Source: Pleodorina starrii
Taxonomy: Eukaryota; Chlorophyta; Chlorophyceae; Chlamydomonadales; Volvocaceae
Reading direction: 5' to 3'
Assembly (NCBI GenBank): GCA_030267565.1
Contig: BRXU01000007.1
Location: 434,001-498,000 of the forward strand
DNA length: 64,000 nucleotides
Positions within the stretch are counted from its first letter, which is position 1, and every line of letters starts with the position of its first letter. The notes below the pieces were generated by a model, which saw only the letters and a list, made by a program, of their open reading frames with translations, made no database searches and had not been told where the DNA came from. Made by a program: the position numbers and the translations under genes. Of the stretch, positions 45,101-55,877 are shown piece by piece.

Positions 45101-48100
45101 AGAGCAGAGGTTGAGATCCGCGCGGGCAGAGACGTGGGGGGCATACACACGCACACACACGCGCACACACACACACACACAACCACACAACCACGCAAGT
45201 GGTGCAAAAACACCCACCCACACCCATACAAAAAGCATATGCCGGGAAGGGCGGGCGAGGGCACGCGGGCGCCCGTCCTCCCACGCAAGGCTGGCTCCTC
45301 AGGTGCAAACGACTGCGCCTTGAAAGAGACATACGCATCTCCCCTGCCTCACCCGCCGTCCCTCCCACTACCCCACCCGCCCTCCCTTCCCTCCCGCCTT
45401 CCCAGTTCCCACCCACCCATCCACCGAGCCCACCAGGCAAACCCCCCCCCCTCCACCACCCCAACCCCAACCCCCCCTCAGCACCCACCAACATCGACTT
45501 GGCAGCGGGTAGGCTCATCAGATAGTCGGCAGTCCACCGCTGAGGAGCCGGGCCCAGATCAAGACCTGAGGGCGGGAGCAGGGGGGGAGGGGCAGGGGGC
45601 CAGCGGACGGAAGCACTATATATAGAGTTCTATATATAGATGTTTTTTGCGTCAGCTTCACTTCACAATTCTTGTATTTTGTCGGACGAGAGCGGGGGGC
45701 CAAGAAGACGCGATTAAAGAGAGCCAGGCGGGTTTGGCAGCAGCCATTGCCGTCACCCATCCCTCCGCACCTCCCTTCGCACCTCCCTCCCTCCCTCCCT
45801 CCCCCTCAGCCCTCTCACCCTCCCCCCCTCCCTCCCTCCCTCCCCCTCAGCCCTCTCACCCTCCCTCCCTCCCTCCCTCCCTCCCTCCCCCTCAGCCCTC
45901 TCACCCTCCCTCCCTCCCTCCCTCCCTCCCCCTCGGCCCTCTCACCCTCCCTCCCTCCCTCCCTCCCTCCCCCTCAGCCCTCTCACCCTCCCTCCCTCCC
46001 TCCCTCCCTCCCCCTCAGCCCTCTCACCCTCCCTCCCTCCCTCCCTCCCTCCCCCTCGGCCCTCTCACCCTCCCTCCCTCCTTCTCCCCCACCCCCACGG
46101 CCCTCTCACCCTCCCTCCCTCCTTTCCCCCTCCCCCTCGGCCCTCTCACCCTCCAAGATAACCGGCTCGCGGCCCGGGCTGATGTCCCGCTCAAACACCT
46201 CCCGGCTCTCCACGCCCCGTACTCGCCGTACGCGCGGCAGCGCGTCGTACGATTGCTCGTACCAGCGCGGCGGCCCCGCGGCCGCGCCGTCGTCCGACGC
46301 CGGCGAAGCCGACCCGTGGGTCAGTGGCGTCGCGGCCGACGCTACTGATTCCGCGGCACCGACAGCGGCGGATGTCGGCGCCGAGCCGGCACCGGGCCCC
46401 CCGGGTGCTGCCGAGGGGGCCGCCCGGCCGTCCACCGCCTGGGTCGCGTGCGATTGCGGCGGTGGCCGCGGCGGCGGCGGCGGAGTCCGCGAGGGGCCGC
46501 GGGTTGCGGCGGCGGCGGTGGTTGCGGTGGTGTTGGGGGGGGTGGTGGTGGTGGTGGTGGCGGTGGCGGCTTCGCCCCCCGAGTCCGGGTGGTGGTGACC
46601 CGCGGGTCGGCACTCGATGTCCATGACGATGTGTCGGATGTGCGGCGCGTACCTGGGGGGGTATCCACGTATAGGGCGGGGCGGCAGCAGCAGTGGGACC
46701 AACCGATCGACCGACCGGAGGGGAGTAGGGTTTCATTAGTCTCATTACGTCATACCGGTGCTGCCTTATCGATGTCCCAAAAGGGGGCCACACACACACA
46801 CACGACATCCGGATCCAAAGAAAGACATCTACCGTGATGGAAAAAAGGATACCTTTTCCGAGTTCTGAATCCCGAGTTTCCCATTTCCGAGTTTCCCGTT
46901 TCCGAGTTTCCGATTTCCGAGTTCCGAGTTTCCGAGTTTCCGAGTTTCCGAGTTTCCGAGTTTCCCTCTCCCTCTCTCTAACCCACCACTTGACTCGCTC
47001 AACGTGATGCAGCCGCAGCTCCCACTCGCGGCCCGCCGCCGCCGCCAGCCGCCGCAGCTCGTCCATTGTGTCGTACAGCCATTGCGCCTCCTCACTGTCG
47101 GTCACGTTGTGGTGCAGGTGCAGCCAGCCGCCTGTCGGGGGGTCGGTGGGTCGGGAGGTTGGTTTCGGAGGCAGTTCAGCCTCGTACGGCAGGCCTTCAT
47201 GTAATCGCAAACAGCAAAAAGCAGGAGTCCGGTCCAGGGTGAAGGCGGGGAGAGCTGGGCGCCAGGAACGGGGCGTCGGAGCGCCTCCCCGCCCGACCGC
47301 CCTCTCCCCACCTGGCTCTCCCTCTGGCCCCCTGATCTCTTCCCCTCCGTCCCTCCCTCCCTCCACCCTTCCCTCCCTCCACCCTTCCCCGCCCACACGC
47401 CCGCCCCCCCACCCATCCACCCACCCACCCACCCCCCCACACCCACCCACCCACCCACGCACCCGTGTCCGGCTTGAGCGCGCGAATGGCCGTCTCCCAC
47501 CCTCCCCGCGACGAGGGCAGCAGCCCCAACATCACCCGGTCAGCCACCCCCACCGGAGCCGTCCGCCGACAGTCACCGGACAGGACCTCGCAGCGACTCG
47601 ACACAGGGGCGGCAGCGGTGGCCGCGGCGGCGGCAGCGGTGGCCGCGGCCGGCGCCGCCGCGCCGGCGGCGGCAGCTGCCGCTGCCGCGGCCGCTGCCGC
47701 TGCTGGCAGCGGTGGCTGCTGCAGGTTGCGGCGGAGGGCCTCCAGGGCGTGTGGATTCCACTCGCAGGCGTATACCTTGAAATTTGGAGGAGGAGGGAGG
47801 GGAGGACAGGAGGGGGACAGGAGGGGGAAAGGAGGAGGGGGGAGGACACACGGGGGGGGGGGGGGAGAGGGGGGAGATGAGGGGGTGGGAGGGGGTTCGA
47901 CAGTCCAAAGCCGAAAGTGGTGGCAGGGGCTGACAGGGGCAGACAAACGATGAGGTGGGGGTAACAAACAAGATAGCGCGGAGGGACGGGAGGGACGGGA
48001 GGGACGGGACGGGACGCGGAGGGACGGCGTCGGGTCGGCGAACGGAACCAGGCGCGCAGGCGGGTGTTGTCCAAATCGAATCGAAGGGGAAGCGATCGGC

Positions 48101-51100
48101 TTCTCCGGCTTCGGCGGCGGCGGCGGCTGGGGGCCCAACGCGACCGCGGAGGAGTCCCCAAAACCCACCAGGGGAGGTCCCCAAACGCGCCAGGGCTCTC
48201 GGAACCCCAACCCCAACAAGGACCCCCCACACCCAGACGACAACCCCCAAACTCCCCAACTCCAATTAACTCTTCCCCCGACCAACCCCTCCCTCCCCCC
48301 ACACCTCCGTACCCCACACCTCCCCCCGCCCAGCCCCCCCCCCGCCTCACCTTGGCCACCCCCGCCACCACCAGCAGCGGCAGCGTGTAGTAGCCAATGC
48401 CGCCGTACAAATCCACCACCGTCTCCCCGGCAGCCCAACCCGGCAGCCCCCCTGCTCCTCCACCTCCACCTCCACCTCCTCCTCCTCCGCCTCCTCGGCC
48501 TCCGCTTCCGCCTGGGGCTCCTGCCGCCGCCGTAGCCGCCGCCGCTGCCGCCGCCGTCGCGCCCCTGGCCGGCACCACCCCCCTGCCCCAGCCCATGCGT
48601 GTCCGCTCCGTGACGTTGCCTGATGAGAACATGCAGCGGCTGACATCCAGCTGGAACAGCACTCCGCCCTCCCGGTGGGCCACCCAGCCGTGGGAGCCCA
48701 GGAGAAGCACCGCGCGGCTGTCGCGGGTGCCTGGGGGAGGGTGGGGGTGCGTGTGTTCTTAGGGGTTTGTGAGATTGGAAAAAGGGGGATTCTGGCGTGC
48801 CATGGGTCGTTGGATTCGGTTGCAGCGACCGAACCCCAACAAGGCAAGGGCGTGTGCGTGCGTGTGTGTGTGTGTATGTGTGGAGTAGAGTGGACAGCAC
48901 CCAAGAACCAAAACCCATTAATGGGGGTAGGGGGAGTTGAGAGGGCCGCCCCAACAGCTCCACCCCCAACAGCTCCACGTCTGCCCCTCCCCCAAACCCT
49001 AAAACCCTAACCCCCCTTCCAACCGCCCCACGTCTGCCCCTCCCCCGACTCACCCGTGTTGGCCACCGGCGCCTGTCGAGCCAGCCGCTCCACTCCAAGC
49101 GCGCCCGCCACCGCCCGCCACAGCGGCACCAGCGGGTCCGCCCCAACCCCACCCACACCCACACCCGCCTCGGCGCCGGTGACTGTGCCAGTGTGCACCG
49201 CTGCTGCCACCCCCTTCCCCGAACCCGTCGCAGCCTCAGCAGCAGCAGCAGCCGCAGCCAGCGCCGGGCCCCATCCCGGGTGGCTCAGGCTGCCCGCAGG
49301 CAGCAGCGCCAGATCGCCCAAGCGCTCCCAACGGGAGGGCAGATCCGCCAGGAGCTCCGAAACCACGTCGGTTGGGGTGGTTGAGGTGGTTGGGGTGGCG
49401 GTCGTGGTCAGGGGCCGGAGCAGCGCCGCCACGGCGTCCCGCAGTCGCTGGGCGGGGCTGAGGGGGGTCTTCGTGGCGACGGACAGCGACGTGCGGAGGA
49501 GCTGCGGGGAGGGTTAAGGGTTTTAGGGTTTTTAGAGGGTTGTTTTAGGGTTTTAGGGGGTAAAAAATGTTTGGGCAGGGGTAGTGTTGATGTGTGTATG
49601 CTGTATGGGTGTGTGTATGCGTATGGGGTATGGGGGCAGAGGGGGGTAAGAGGAGACGACGCACAGCCAGGCCACCGAGGCGAGTTTGGGTGGTGGTTGG
49701 TGGTTGGTGATGGGGAGGTGGGTCAGGGGGACACGGCAAGGGGGCGTCAGGCGGGAGGCGCAGGCGGCGGGGGGTTGGCGTCGCCTTCGCTTCTTCACGC
49801 GCGCCGGCAGGCCTATCACTTCGGGGTCGTTGTTGATAGTGCTGCACGAACGACAGCGCCTGACTGCCGCCGCCGCCGCCATAGCAGCAGCCCGCACCCA
49901 GCCCCCATAAGAAGCCCCCAGACGCCTGGTGACGCTCTGGCACGGACCTGACCCGCTCTAGCGCCACGGCAGAAAAGGGCCCGGACCCGACCCGCCGGTC
50001 CGCTCGAGATGAGGTCCACCCACCTGCGCCCCCGTGCGGTCCAGCAGCGCCGCCAGCTCCGAAACCAAACCACAGGAGCCGCCGCTGCCGCGACCGCCCT
50101 CCCTGGCGCCCTCGCCCAGCGCCGCCGCCGCAGCATCCGTAACCGGCAGCAACACCCGCTGCCCGACAGTACCATTGCCGGGGTTGGCGGCGGCGGCGGC
50201 GCCGCCGCCGCCGCAACCGCCCTCAGCCGCCGGGGGGGGGGGTGGGGGGGCCGCCGCCGCCGCCACGCCGCCGCGTCGGCTCGTGTCCAGCCACCCAGCT
50301 GCCTTTAGCGCGTCTTTGACGGCCTTGGCCTCCCGCGACGGCACGCTGACGACCCAGCCTTGTACGGCAGCGTACGATGGAGCTGCGGGCCCGGCGCCAT
50401 TGCCGCCGGCGCCGTCGGGTGCAGTCGCTTTAGCCGCGCCGCCGCCAGCGGTCTCGTTCGCCGGCGGCGGCGGCAGCTGCCGCTCCTCCGGCCTCGCCCG
50501 CCGCAGCGCGGCGCGCAGCGGCTGGACATTGCTGCCGCTGCCGCCGCCGCCGCCATCGCCGTCGCCCAGGCGCATCTCGAAGCAGCCGCCCAACACGGTG
50601 CCGAAGCTGAAACAAAAGGCGCCGCCGCCCATCACGTACAGCGTATCGCCCACCACCTCCGCACAATGCCGTATGGGTACGAACTCCGTGGTCGGCGGCG
50701 GCGGCGGAGCCGCCGCCGCCGCCGCCGGTTCCGCTGCCGCCGGTTCCGCCGCCGGCGCCGCCTTCGTTTGCTGCGTCAGGTGCGTGTCGAGTGAGGTCCA
50801 GAGGTGGGAGGTGGTGTCCAGAACATACAGCTGGCGGTGGTGGTCGGTGGGGTATCCGCCCACCAGCAGCAGCAGAGGCCCCCAGCGGCTCAACGTGTGG
50901 CTGAAGCATGCCGGCGGCGGCGACGGCGACGGCGACGGCGGCGGCGGTGCGCCGCCACTGAGGGTGTGCGGTTGGGTGCAGCGGTGCCAGCTGTACGAAT
51001 CGAGATCCAGGTAGTACGTGTCGGCGAAGTGGAGGCCGTACCCGCACGTGCCACCGTGGACGTACATCCGTCCGGAGAAGGCGGGGGCGGCGGAGGGGGT

Positions 51101-54100
51101 GTGGGAGGGGGAGGAGGCAGGTACCCAGCAGGCCGCGTGGGACTTGCGGGGACTCGGCGCCGTGTGGTCAGCGCCGCCGCCTGCCGCCGGCGGCGGCGGC
51201 GGCGCGACCTGCCGCCAGCGCCAGCCGCTGGCGAGTGGCGCATCGCCGACCCGTGGGTGACGACTGAGCACCCAGGCATCGCCCAGGACCGCGTCGCCGT
51301 TCCGGCCTCCAAAAACCACCAACCGCCAATCGTCAAGCGAGCGGAGGCGGTGGCGGCCGCTCCCCGCAGCCGCCGCCGCCGCCGCCGGAGGCGGCGGTAC
51401 GGCAACCGCCGAGTGGCGGTAGCGGCCGGGGAAGGCGGAGTGGCAGCAGGGTGATCCCGAGGTGGTAGTGGCATCTACGGCCGGATTCACCTGGATCCAG
51501 GTTCTGGCCGCTAGATCCAGGATCCAGACGTCCGCCAGCGCGTCGACCGGGCTCGTGCGGCCGCCCACCAGTACGACATACCCGTCGCCCAGGCACGTCG
51601 CCGCGTGGGCCATGCGCGGCGGCGGCGCGACGCCGCCGCCGTCGATGGCGAGCGCCTCCCAGGTACGGCGTCGAGTGTCGTACACGAGGACGTCGCCGCG
51701 GCGCGCATGCGCGCCACTGCCGCCGTACCCGCCGAGCAGGTAGATTCGGTCGCCATGTACAGCGCTGGCGTGGCCCCACCGCGGTACGGACTCGTCCGCG
51801 CCGTCCTGGCGGCAAATGTGGACGAGAGACCGCAACAATGATGGGACGAGCAACTCAGTGGGACGAAAGGGAGCGACGGCGACAGCGTCGGCCTGTCGAA
51901 GCTCGACGCATAGTGGTCCGACGCACTGACATCCACCCTAAACGCAGCTCGACTCCCCGCCGCGTGACGATCGACCGAGCCGCGGGTCATTCTCTCGCGC
52001 CGTGACCCACAATGAGCCCACCGCGCCCACAGTCCCCCGCCCCCATAACCAACCAGCCATGACGTACTATGACGTGTCACCGAGCACCCATCCACCGACC
52101 TGCGCCAGTGACAGCCGCTGCAGTGGCCTCCACCGCAGCGCGCAGTGATCGCCGCCACCGTCGCCACCGCCCCGCCTCACATCCCCCGCAGCCGCACCAG
52201 ATCCACCGGAAAAGCCTGCCGCTGCCGAAGCCGAAGCCGCCGCCGAAGCCGGCGGCGCTGCCCTGCCGCCAATGACGCCATTCGCCGGCGCCGCAGCCCT
52301 CGCCGCCGCGGCGGCGCCGCCCCGGCGCCGCTCGCCGACGCCGCCCGACCCATGGGTCGGTCCCGGCTCCAGCCCCAACCGCACCTCCAGTGCCCGAATG
52401 CGTCCCAGCACTCGGGCCTGGCGCGTCTTCAGGGCCTTTAGCGCGGCCTCGGAAGCTTCGCCGCCGCGGGCGGCGGCGGCGGCGGCACCGTTGGCGTCGG
52501 CGCGGCGCCGGCGCGCCGGCGCCGCCGGCCCCGGCACACCGCCGGCCCCGCCGCCGCGCGCCGCAGGTGCTGGTGGTTGCGTGGTGGTGATGGTTACCAC
52601 CGGCGCAGCTTTAGGGTCCGGACCCGCTTTGGGACCCGAATCGCCCAGCGCCAAGAACAGCTCAAATTCAAATTTGCGGATCCGATCCAGATTCTGTTGG
52701 TACTTGTCGTTGGCGAGGCCCACCAGGTAGGTGAGGTAGGCGTCCGGCACCAGTACGACACCGCCGTCCGCGACCGGCACCTCGAGCCGCAGCGAGCAGC
52801 GCACGCCGACCTGGCGGTTAAAGTAGCGGTTGACAGGTGGCAGGTGGCGGTTGGCAGGATGGTCACCGTCGTCCGCCGCTCCGGAATGGCCGTCACAGAT
52901 GGCTGCAGATCCAAAACAAATTACCTTGCCTCCGAACTCAGCAGGGATTCCTCAACTTGCATTGCGCTTGAGTTGCGCCATACACCCTCTTGCGCAGAGG
53001 ATTGAAGCCAGAAGCAGGGCTGCTTACGTCATCTACGCATGCATCGCACGAACAACACAGAGGCCCGGCACCAGAGACCGGCACCAGGGGTCACACGATG
53101 GCTCCCAGGCTCCGCGCTAGGAGCTGTTCCTCCTCACCATGACGCGCCGCCCGCCCGACCCAAGGGTCAGTCCGCTCTCCCGGAAGCCCGCCGCCCGCGC
53201 CGCCGCCAGCACCCGCTGGCCCATCGCCGCGGTGTTGGCCTGCGGGGATTGTCAGCGTGGAAGTGGAAGTGGAAGGCGCGAATATATGGCTGTGGCAGGG
53301 GGTTGAGACACGTTGTCCCGAAGCGAAATGGCGTCCTCTGCCTGCCCACACGACCCCACCCCACACGACCCCACCCCACGTCCCACGCCGGCCTCCCTCC
53401 CTCCCTCCCTCCCTCCCTCCCTCCCTCCTCCTTCTTCCTCCTCTCACCTCCAGCGCCAGAATGAAGGGCTCGAATCGGAGCACCAGCCGGTCGCCCGACA
53501 CGCAGCGCGAGTGGATTGCCGACACCACCTCCTGCGGCTCGTGTGTGTGGGGGGGGGGGCGTGTGTGGGGTTAGCCAGCCAGGGGGTGGGTGATGACACG
53601 GCATACGGCATGCTGCAGCACAACAGGCAGAAGTACGGCAGCAAGACGGAATTGACGACACGGAAAGAAGGGATGTGCATCAGCGCGAGGGTGGCGGCGG
53701 TAAGGCGGTCAGCATCGCGCCGCCATGGGCGGCGGCAACCACCACCAGACGCTTCCCCACCCACCAACCAACCCAACAACCAACCGAACCACCAACCAAC
53801 CAACCGACCTGCGCGTCCGCCGGGTCGTGGCTCGCGTACACCCACTCGCCGCCCTTCTTGCCGCCCGCTCGACCCGCCGCGGTGGGCTCCCCAAACACGG
53901 TGATGCGGCCCGAGCAGGACGAGGTGGTGTACACGGCCGGGTGGGCGTTGATGCGGGACACCAGGTCAGCCACCGGCGCGTCCACGCTGCCCTTGCGGGA
54001 CTTGTCGCCTGAAGGGAAGCACAGGGGGGTCAAAAGAAAAGATACCGCAGCGGAGGGACGGGGGGGCGGGGCGGCCGGCGGGGCGGGCCAGGGGCAGGGG

Positions 54101-54644
54101 CAAGGGAGGGAGGGTCATAAGAGATGAGGACCGCAGCGGAGGCGAGCCAGAGGGTGGGTGTGGACGTGGATGTGGCTGTGACGGCCCCTCCCACCACCGT
54201 CTCCACCACAACACCACAATCCCGAGCATCTGCCCGCTTCCATGCATCAGCTCGTTTCGCCGCGTTCCGGCTCCCGGTTGAAGTCCGCCTCAATCCGCTC
54301 GCTCCCTCGCTCGCTTTCCATTGGTCCATACACGCCCGCCGAGTTGCATCTGGTGCCGCATTTTGTTATTTGGGTTGGACTTCACTTTTTCCACGTCAAC
54401 GTCAGTCAGCCTGCTTGCCTGTCAGCATGGCCTGCTCGGCCTGTTTCGTGCCCCCCTCCCCCCTTAAAACCCTAAAACCCTTCCACCTCACAACGCACCC
54501 AACATCTACCGCTTGTTGCACGGGCTCGCGGCCTATCCCTGCACATAACCACCATCACCCCGCACCCCGCCACCCCGCCCACTCACCGCAATCCGCCTGC
54601 AGCCCCGCCAGCACCACCGCCTTGCGCTGCTGGAACGGGTCCAT
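41905..54644 (-). CDS. TYW2/3: Wybutosine-synthesis fusion protein: TYW3-Kelch-TYW2-JmjC (TYW5-like), 1902 aa
   Basis: Eighteen exons, minus order: 54644-54587, 54008-53809, 53531-53448, 53239-53138, 52810-52181, 51805-50024, 49501-49054, 48730-48351, 47775-47463, 47131-46987, 46652-46150, 45565-45489, 44894-44505, 44252-44091, 43601-43483, 43113-42966, 42410-42366, 42027-41905. All phases agree. TYW3 (about 1-210: [51 protein letters not shown]) is the N4-methylase step. Six Kelch blades span about 359-790. TYW2 (about 840-1395: [28 protein letters not shown] motif [53 protein letters not shown]) is the aminocarboxypropyl transferase. JmjC (about 1515-1902: [30 protein letters not shown]) keeps His-x-Asp...His iron ligands, as in TYW5 hydroxylase. 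Long Ala/Gly insertions interrupt TYW2 and JmjC. No LCMT-type TYW4 methylase domain is present. The target is inferred to be G37 of tRNA-Phe. Exon 3 may start at 53537. Confidence 0.9.
42132..42178. repeat. Trinucleotide microsatellite (GAA)n(GGA)n
   Basis: A pure run of GAA followed by GGA in the intron between the last two exons of the TYW fusion gene (42028-42365). Not coding. Confidence 0.9.
42840..42965. repeat. CA-rich microsatellite
   Basis: Imperfect CACA/CACG tract on the + strand, in the intron between exons 16 and 17 of the TYW fusion, next to the exon 16 donor. Confidence 0.8.
43131..43163. repeat. Dispersed TATCCACGTATAGGCCGGAG motif
   Basis: Best full copy of a 33-40-bp motif present at 40728, 41088, 43131, 43201, 44385, 44948 and 46662, with a short form at 21474. 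Here it lies 18 bases from the acceptor of the TYW exon starting at 43113, and its C-run on the minus strand forms the pyrimidine tract. Confidence 0.8.
43225..43334 (-). pseudogene. ABC1-family kinase (ABC1K3-like) exon relic in a TYW intron
   Basis: On the minus strand 43317-43225 encodes [20 protein letters not shown] followed by [10 protein letters not shown], a segment highly characteristic of chloroplast ABC1K/UbiB-type kinases of plants and algae. It lies between JmjC exons of the TYW gene (43484-43600 side and 43113), in the same orientation, but has no upstream AG acceptor and would break the TYW frame. It is enclosed by the two halves of the dispersed motif: GTAAACGGTAATGTAGC at 43318-43334 and the ATCCACGTATAGGCC half at 43201-43224. 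It is read as a captured exon fragment, not an exon of either gene here. Confidence 0.7.
44948..44987. repeat. Dispersed motif, longest copy
   Basis: Contains both halves contiguous: TATCCACGTATACGCCGGAG then CGCGTAAACGGTAATGTAGC. This copy defines the full unit that is split by the kinase fragment at 43201-43334. Confidence 0.8.
45776..46149. repeat. Minisatellite derived from the TYW exon 11 splice donor
   Basis: About eight degenerate units of 36-50 bp, each (CCCT)n followed by CCTC(A/G)GCCCTCTCACC. On the minus strand every unit reads GGTGAGAGGGC, the same sequence as the real donor of exon 11 at 46149-46150, which is the ninth and outermost copy. Confidence 0.85.
46662..46681. repeat. 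Dispersed motif next to a splice acceptor
   Basis: TATCCACGTATAGGGCGGGG, nine bases beyond the exon 11 start (46652). On the minus strand its flanking C7 run and CAG make up the acceptor. Confidence 0.75.
46858..46968. repeat. (TTTCCGAG)n tandem repeat in a TYW intron
   Basis: About a dozen units of 7-9 bp built on GAGTTTCC/ATTTCC between exons 10 and 11. It has no coding role and the minus-strand frame through it is an artefact. Confidence 0.85.
48993..49014. repeat. Telomere-type repeat (CCCTAAAA) in a TYW intron
   Basis: AAACCCTAAAACCCTAACCC on the + strand; TTTTAGGG is the telomere unit of Chlamydomonas relatives. It lies in the intron 48731-49053. Confidence 0.75.
49511..49560. repeat. 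Telomere-type repeat (TTTTAGGG) at a splice acceptor
   Basis: Five degenerate TTTTAGGG-like units. Read on the minus strand they are CCCTAAAA units that run up to CCCTCCCCGCAG, the acceptor of exon 7 (49501). Confidence 0.8.
53393..53430. repeat. (CCTC)n microsatellite
   Basis: Pure CCTC run just 3' (minus strand) of the exon 3 donor of the TYW fusion. Confidence 0.85.
54461..54482. repeat. Telomere-type repeat in TYW intron 1
   Basis: CTTAAAACCCTAAAACCCTT on the + strand, in the intron 54009-54586. Confidence 0.7.
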
Positions 54645-54901
54645 CTGCACGCCCCTGGATGGCCCCTCACCGGGTCTTGTACCCCTCCGGTTCCGGTTCC
54701 GGTTCCGTGTCCGGTTCCGTGTCCGGGGCTGGGGCTGTCCGGCGCCGCTGCGTCACCTCCCTCCGGGCGGATGCTGTTTCCGGTGCTGGGGAAAGCGGAA
54801 GAAGGGCTGGGGAAGGCAGGGAAGCCTTCCTTCCTGCCTGGCGGGGACGGAGCCTGAGAGGGTCGCTGGCGCGCTGCTGCCGCGGGAGCTCAGCGGCGAG
54901 A

Positions 54902-55877
54902 TCAGCGCTGCAGTCCGAGCATGTTCTGCAGCTGCTCAAGTCGCTTGCGGGCCTCGCTGAGGTGGAATTTGATGGCCTGAAGGGCGGGGATGATGGGCGC
55001 GCGGGTGGTGGGGGCGTCGGGGGCGAGGGAGGAGGTGGGGGGGGACCAGGAGAGGGAAAAAAGCGTGGGTGGCGGGGGTGGGAGAGGGAGGCGGAGCGAG
55101 CGGGCAGGCGGGCGGGGTGAGGGTAGCGGGTGGGGTGTTCCTGCGGGCGGCGCTGGGCCGCATGACGTCCGGAACGGGGTGTTCAGGGGCCTGCGGCTCA
55201 GCCGCAGGGAACAGCTGTACCGCAGGCTGCTGCTGTCAGGGTCGTGGCCTGGGCCGTGGCCTGGCCTGACATGCGCGGCCCGCCCTGCCTCCCGCCCTGC
55301 CTTCCGCACCCACCTGCAGGTCGGCGACTTGCTTTTGGGCGTCGAAGTTGGCTCTGACCTCTCGTACCAGCTCAGCTGTTGGGTTTGGATTTGGCGGGGG
55401 GTGGTGGGGAGAAGAGGTTGCAGGGTTGAAAGTTAAGGAAAGGAACCAAGATGGGCGAGCGGGATGGTGTTGGGGTGCAAGCGGGGCCGGCAGCCGAGTG
55501 TTCAAGCTGGACTGTGGGACTGCAGAGCTTGCCGGTGGAATGCTTTCGATATATCATGCGGACACATGCCAGCAAGCATACACCCACCGACGCCAAAGTG
55601 AATTGTGGGGCCGCCGTTCGCCGGGCTGTTTTGACCAAATTGCGACGGCGTGCATCAGCCTCTACCTAACGGTACTCATCGTGCGACATACACTTTGTGC
55701 GATCGACTTTCACAAGCGCGGCGCTGTCAACTCCTTCCGCCGACAGCCCGATACCAGCTCACCTCGCTGCGGTCCGTTGCCGAGACTTCTGCTGGCGCGA
55801 ACAAATTGACGATACACGCTCAGCACCTGTGACCTGTAGATGAAGTGCCGGAGGCCCTGTGCAGGCGACGCTGGCAT
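54902..55877 (-). CDS. LYRM2: LYR-motif protein, LYRM2-like, 83 aa
   Basis: Three exons on the minus strand: 55877-55763, 55375-55314 and 54976-54902, phases 1 and 0. The protein starts MPASPAQGLRHFIYRSQVLS, has VYRQFVRASRSL as the LYR-type helix, REVRANFDAQKQV with the conserved phenylalanine after it, and ends in a basic helix EARKRLEQLQNMLGLQR. Length and pattern fit LYRM2 (Complex1_LYR family), a mitochondrial protein acting with acyl-carrier protein in complex I or Fe-S assembly. The motif reads VYR instead of LYR, a tolerated variant. It lies 257 bp upstream of the TYW fusion start, same strand. The start is the first ATG of the conserved helix region; nothing upstream resembles coding sequence. 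Confidence 0.82.

Noticed and set aside
45672..46598. Pro/Leu/Ser-rich plus-strand frame of 308 codons
   Set aside because: It is the complement of a TYW exon and of the (CCCT)n minisatellite on the minus strand.
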